Shown one piece after another: positions 4,337 to 7,116 of a DNA stretch of 7,116 nt. Positions within the stretch are counted from its first letter, which is position 1. Each line of letters begins with the position of its first letter. The stretch spans positions 1-7,116 of the forward strand of contig JAITAN010000101.1 of NCBI GenBank assembly GCA_031284105.1. Reading direction: 5' to 3'. Origin of the DNA: Treponema sp. (GTDB lineage Bacteria > Spirochaetota > Spirochaetia > Treponematales > Breznakiellaceae). Made by a program: the position numbers and the translations under genes. Below the pieces are notes generated by a model, which worked only from the letters and a program-made list of their open reading frames with translations, was not told the origin of the DNA and made no database searches.

Positions 4337-6526
4337 ATGAAAATAGGAACAAAACTAGCGGGCATAATCGCTGGAATTAGTATTGCCGGTATCGGCGCAT
4401 TAGTCGGTATTACGGCAAACCTTTCACAAAAGCAGATTAGTTCGCTTATCAATCAAAACGCCATTGATATGGCGGAAAAGTATAGCGGCCGTATGAGCGC
4501 GTGGATTGAACCGTTAGTAGGCGGGCTTCGTACTTTAACTAAAGCTATGGAACAATACGAACTGATAGATGTTTCTCAGCGCAGAGCGTATTTCGATACT
4601 ATTTTGAAAGATATCGTCGTATCCAGTCACGATATTGTTGCCGCATGGTGTATATGGGAGCCGAATGCGCTCGACGGGCTTGATGCGGAATATGTCAATA
4701 CTGTGGGATCGGACGACACCGGACGCTACATTCCCTATTGGTCATCCTACAACGGCAGTCCGGCTACGCTCAGCCACCTTGTAGACTACAATCAAAATGA
4801 CAATTATTATCAGATACCTTTTAGGAGCGGCAAAGAAACGATTCTTGAACCATATATTTATAAAGTAAATGGGAACGATATGTTCATAACAAGTTTGGCC
4901 ATTCCCATAAAAAAGAACGGACAGGTGATAGGCGTTGCGGGATACGACATCCCATTGACTGAATTGCAGGAAGCCATTTCCAGAATAAAGCCGTTTGACA
5001 ACGGGCTGGCGATGCTTTACAGTAACGGCGGTATTGTATCCGCCCACTTTGACGAGTCCCGCGTCGGTAAACATATGGCAAATACGGAACAGGATATAGC
5101 CGGTTCTCATTTATCCGCGCTCATAAGCGCGGTAAAAGAGGGGCAGGCTTTTGTTTATAAAACATATTACGCGTCCGCGAAAGAAGACCTCTATGTGTTT
5201 GCCATTCCATTCACCATAGGAATTACATCTACGCCGTGGGCTTTTGCTTTAAGCATTTCAAAAAAAGCCATTATGGAGCCCGTATACGGCTTGATCACGC
5301 CTATCGTTATAATCGGCCTGCTTTTGGTTGCCGCCGTGTCAATCAGCAGCCTCTTTATCAGCCGTATGATAAGCTCCCCTATCACGCACGTTATGACCAT
5401 TCTCAAGAGCGTTGCGGAAGGAGATATGACAAAAATGGCCGAAGTCAAATCCAATGATGAAATCGGACAACTCTCGGAGTATCTGAACCAAACGGTGAAA
5501 AACGTCGGGGGGTTGGTAAGCGGCATCAAAAAGCAAACCGTGCATCTGTTCCAAACAGGCAACAAACTAGCCGAAAACATGAATGAAACCGCGGCCGCCA
5601 TCAATCAGGTAACCTCGAATATTCAGAGCATCAAGAATCAGGTGCTTAACCAGTCCGCCGGCGTAACGGAAAGTAATACCACTATGGAACAGGTCGTTGC
5701 CAGCATTGAAAAGCTTAGTACCTATGTGGAAAGACAGAGCGACTCGGTTTCGCAATCTTCTTCGGCTATCGAAGAGATGCTTGCCAGTATACAAAGCGTT
5801 ACGCAAACCTTAATAAGGAACGATGCGAATGTTACCGATCTTGCCGAGTCGTCTGAAGTCGGGCGGGCGGGCTTACAAGAGGTCGCCCTTAATATCCAAG
5901 AAATCGCCCACGAATCGGAAGGTTTGCTGGAGATAAACGCGGTCATGGAAAATATAGCGAGTCAGACGAACCTGCTTTCGATGAATGCGGCGATTGAAGC
6001 GGCCCACGCCGGAGAAGCGGGAAAAGGGTTTGCCGTAGTCGCGGACGAAATCCGTAAACTTGCCGAAAATTCCGGCGAACAGTCCAAGACCATATCCCAA
6101 GTGTTAAAGAAAATTAAAGACTCCATTGACAAGATAAGCAAATCAACCGGTGCGGTACTGCTGAAATTCGAGGCAATAAGCTCCGGAGTAACCACGGTGG
6201 CGGACCAGGAAGCGCACATACGGAACGCGATGGAAGAACAGGGCGTGGGAAGCAAAAGCATACTGGAAGCGATTGGACAGGTGAACGACGTAACGCATAT
6301 AGTGAAAGGTACTTCCGAAGAGATGTTGGGCGGCAGCAAGCAGGTAATTACGGAAAGCCAGAACCTTAAGCGGGTAACGGAAGAGATAACCGGCAGCGTC
6401 AACGAGATGGCGGCCGGAACCGAGCAAATCAACCATTCCGTAAATCAGGTGAATGAAATAAGCAAGGATAACAGGGATCAAATCGATATGCTTCTCCAGC
6501 AAGTTCAAAAGTTTAAGATCGACTAA
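4337..6526 (+). CDS. Methyl-accepting chemotaxis protein with dCACHE sensor, 729 aa
   Basis: Inner-membrane chemoreceptor that senses a periplasmic ligand and controls CheA/CheW signalling to the flagellar motors. Order: TM1 about 7-28; double-CACHE periplasmic domain about 34-296 (W-x-x-W-x-P start, GRYIPYW, LEPYIY, PIKKNGQVIGVAGYDIPL); TM2 about 319-342; HAMP about 341-395 (SPITHVM...DEIGQLSEYLN); long coiled-coil signalling domain with the near-invariant hairpin tip from ENIASQTNLLSMNAAIEAAHAGE to GKGFAVVADEIRKLAE (about 538-576). The C-terminus ...QKFKID has no NWETF-type CheR tether. In the dCACHE amino-acid motif (RxWY...Y...D) the Asp of GYDIPL (204) is present but the RxWY place reads DNYY (155-158), so amino-acid binding is doubtful and the ligand unknown. 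Start 4337 is preferred from promoter and RBS; 4325 would add four residues (MRKF). Single gene with two terminators behind it. Confidence 0.95.
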   Translation: MKIGTKLAGIIAGISIAGIGALVGITANLSQKQISSLINQNAIDMAEKYSGRMSAWIEPLVGGLRTLTKAMEQYELIDVSQRRAYFDTILKDIVVSSHDIVAAWCIWEPNALDGLDAEYVNTVGSDDTGRYIPYWSSYNGSPATLSHLVDYNQNDNYYQIPFRSGKETILEPYIYKVNGNDMFITSLAIPIKKNGQVIGVAGYDIPLTELQEAISRIKPFDNGLAMLYSNGGIVSAHFDESRVGKHMANTEQDIAGSHLSALISAVKEGQAFVYKTYYASAKEDLYVFAIPFTIGITSTPWAFALSISKKAIMEPVYGLITPIVIIGLLLVAAVSISSLFISRMISSPITHVMTILKSVAEGDMTKMAEVKSNDEIGQLSEYLNQTVKNVGGLVSGIKKQTVHLFQTGNKLAENMNETAAAINQVTSNIQSIKNQVLNQSAGVTESNTTMEQVVASIEKLSTYVERQSDSVSQSSSAIEEMLASIQSVTQTLIRNDANVTDLAESSEVGRAGLQEVALNIQEIAHESEGLLEINAVMENIASQTNLLSMNAAIEAAHAGEAGKGFAVVADEIRKLAENSGEQSKTISQVLKKIKDSIDKISKSTGAVLLKFEAISSGVTTVADQEAHIRNAMEEQGVGSKSILEAIGQVNDVTHIVKGTSEEMLGGSKQVITESQNLKRVTEEITGSVNEMAAGTEQINHSVNQVNEISKDNRDQIDMLLQQVQKFKID

Positions 6527-6579
6527 TCGTTTTGAAGCGCTTTCGGGCGGGTTGCCTGTAAAAGCCAACGTATGGGGGC

Positions 6580-6609
6580 GCGGGGGAACTAGTTCCCCCG
6601 CATCTTTTT
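6580..6609 (+). terminator. Strong intrinsic terminator of the chemoreceptor gene
   Basis: A perfect 22-bp palindrome (6580-6601; GCGGGGGAA stem, CTAG at the centre as loop) is followed by ATC and five T (6605-6609). It lies 54 nt after the stop. Confidence 0.85.
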
Positions 6610-6610
6610 C

Positions 6611-6642
6611 AAAGCCCTGCAGCAAGCCGCCGGGCTTTTTTT
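6611..6642 (+). terminator. Second tandem intrinsic terminator
   Basis: AAAGCCC (6611-6617) pairs with GGGCTTT (6632-6638), or the shorter AAGCC/GGCTT (6624-6628, 6633-6637) with a 4-nt loop. A seven-T run (6636-6642) follows. It backs up the first terminator. Confidence 0.75.
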
Positions 6643-6645
6643 GGG

Positions 6646-6671
6646 GCTAGGTCAGCAGGAGCTAGGTCAGC
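6646..6671. repeat. 11-bp direct repeat, 15-bp period
   Basis: GCTAGGTCAGC occurs at 6646-6656 and again at 6661-6671, directly after the second terminator. Role unknown; it could be a binding site or a replication-slippage duplication. Confidence 0.8.
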
Positions 6672-6710
6672 CCGCTATGGTTTCTATCCATCAGGGGATA
6701 ATTACGCAAT

Positions 6711-6745
6711 AAAAAGGGAGAAGGGCATTTGTACCTCTTCTCCCT
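6711..6745 (-). terminator. Intrinsic terminator for the leftward gene entering from the right
   Basis: On the - strand GGGAGAAG (6744-6737) pairs with CTTCTCCC (6723-6716), extendable inward by a G-T and a G-C pair, and five T follow (6715-6711). The + orientation has no T run after it. It lies about 190 nt past the stop of the partial right-edge frame. Confidence 0.7.
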
Positions 6746-6748
6746 CCT

Positions 6749-6933
6749 CTTGCCGCCGCGGCGCGCGGCCGGGACTAATTCCACGCAGCGGGAACGTAGA
6801 CGCGCGTGGAGCGGCGGTAACGTTGCCGTAGCGGCCGACCGAGGCAAACGGATGCCAAGCGCGCCACCGCGCTCGCAGCCTGTACTACCGGCCTGCTGTG
6901 TGCCGCCTTCCCTTTTCCAACCCTTTTGTTTGT
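6749..6933. other. GC-rich spacer, no gene seen
   Basis: Between the leftward terminator and the right-edge stop codon. GC-rich like the spacers at 241-350 and 1521-1602, and carries CCGCCGCGG (6753-6761). Reading frames across it on both strands look like composition effects. Confidence 0.5.
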
Positions 6934-7116
6934 TCAATTTATCCAATTTATCTTTATCGAGCCTGAATTCGTTTTTACGCTTATATTTTTTGTGGGCGCA
7001 TCCCCCCCGGTAATCCCTTGTACTGACTTCTTGTCTGAAAGAGGGCTAAACAGTTTTTCGGGAAATGGCGTTGACAAACCGCCGCTCGATGTCTCAGACG
7101 AAAACTTTGCGTTGAA
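6934..7116 (-). CDS. C-terminal end of an unidentified protein entering from the right edge
   Basis: On the - strand the frame starting at the last base of the window is open for 60 codons and ends at TGA (6936-6934). It has no start in the window, so an ATG-based search would miss it. The translation is balanced and hydrophilic: FNAKFSSETSSGG..., PEKLFSPLSDKKSVQGITGG, ...ISVKTNSGSIKINWIN. Charged, Ser/Thr and hydrophobic residues alternate as in a beta-rich exported or surface protein, but I recognise no family. A terminator on the same strand at 6745-6711 fits as its end. A run of seven C on + (7002-7008) lies inside it and could be a slippage site. Confidence 0.55.
   Translation of the reverse strand, partial: FNAKFSSETSSGGLSTPFPEKLFSPLSDKKSVQGITGGDAPTKNISVKTNSGSIKINWIN
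6935..6952. repeat. 9-bp tandem duplication at the stop codon
   Basis: CAATTTATC twice in a row on +. In the leftward frame it encodes the final INWIN and contributes to the TGA, so slippage here would change the C-terminus by three residues. Confidence 0.7.

Noticed and set aside
6662..7013. ORFs 6662-6946 (-) and 6729-7013 (+)
   Set aside because: The - ORF contains a strong terminator and the + ORF begins in it; both look like GC-rich composition artefacts.
7071..7076. TTGACA near the right edge as a + strand promoter
   Set aside because: No acceptable -10 at 16-18 nt; it lies within the coding-like leftward frame.

Overview
The window looks like chromosomal DNA of a Treponema-like spirochaete, possibly a termite-gut type. 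The clues are a large dCACHE chemoreceptor with treponeme-style signalling-domain sequence, a multi-TM protein resembling the TP0381/YwaF family, a 220-aa protein that I recall as part of a multi-copy family in spirochaetes and Bacteroidetes, and consensus sigma-70 promoters. No mobile element, tRNA, rRNA or CRISPR array is visible. Long spacers, several much richer in GC than the genes, separate the few genes.

Left third (1-1640): everything appears to read leftwards. A partial ORF runs off the left edge. Next is the 220-aa protein (419-1081), whose ATG overlaps by 4 nt the stop of a previously unlisted upstream frame (1078-1382). That frame holds a 15-nt homopolymer (G on +, C in the reading direction). 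At 15 nt it is closed after 23 codons. At 13 or 16 nt it would run about 100 codons to the ATGA overlap, through an in-frame 7-residue tandem repeat. A TTGACA-17-TATGCT promoter lies upstream. This is a candidate phase-variable two-gene operon and the most interesting item here.

Middle (1640-4100): a complete dCMP deaminase (+) converges, over a bidirectional terminator pair, on a polytopic membrane protein gene (-) split by one in-frame TGA. That gene has a strong promoter and a leader of about 100 nt. The leader contains an intrinsic terminator, a competing hairpin and a 12-codon ORF, so it looks like an attenuator. Divergent from it is a degenerate SDR-fold protein whose promoter spacing predicts a leaderless mRNA.

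Right (4100-7116): a structured spacer leads to a 729-733 aa methyl-accepting chemotaxis protein with its own promoter, followed by two tandem terminators. The last 0.6 kb is non-coding on +. On - it carries a terminator and the 60-codon C-terminal end of a protein entering from the right edge.

Functionally the genes look like separate units rather than one pathway: pyrimidine nucleotide supply (dCMP to dUMP), chemosensing, and three proteins of unknown role. All regulatory calls are from sequence pattern only.
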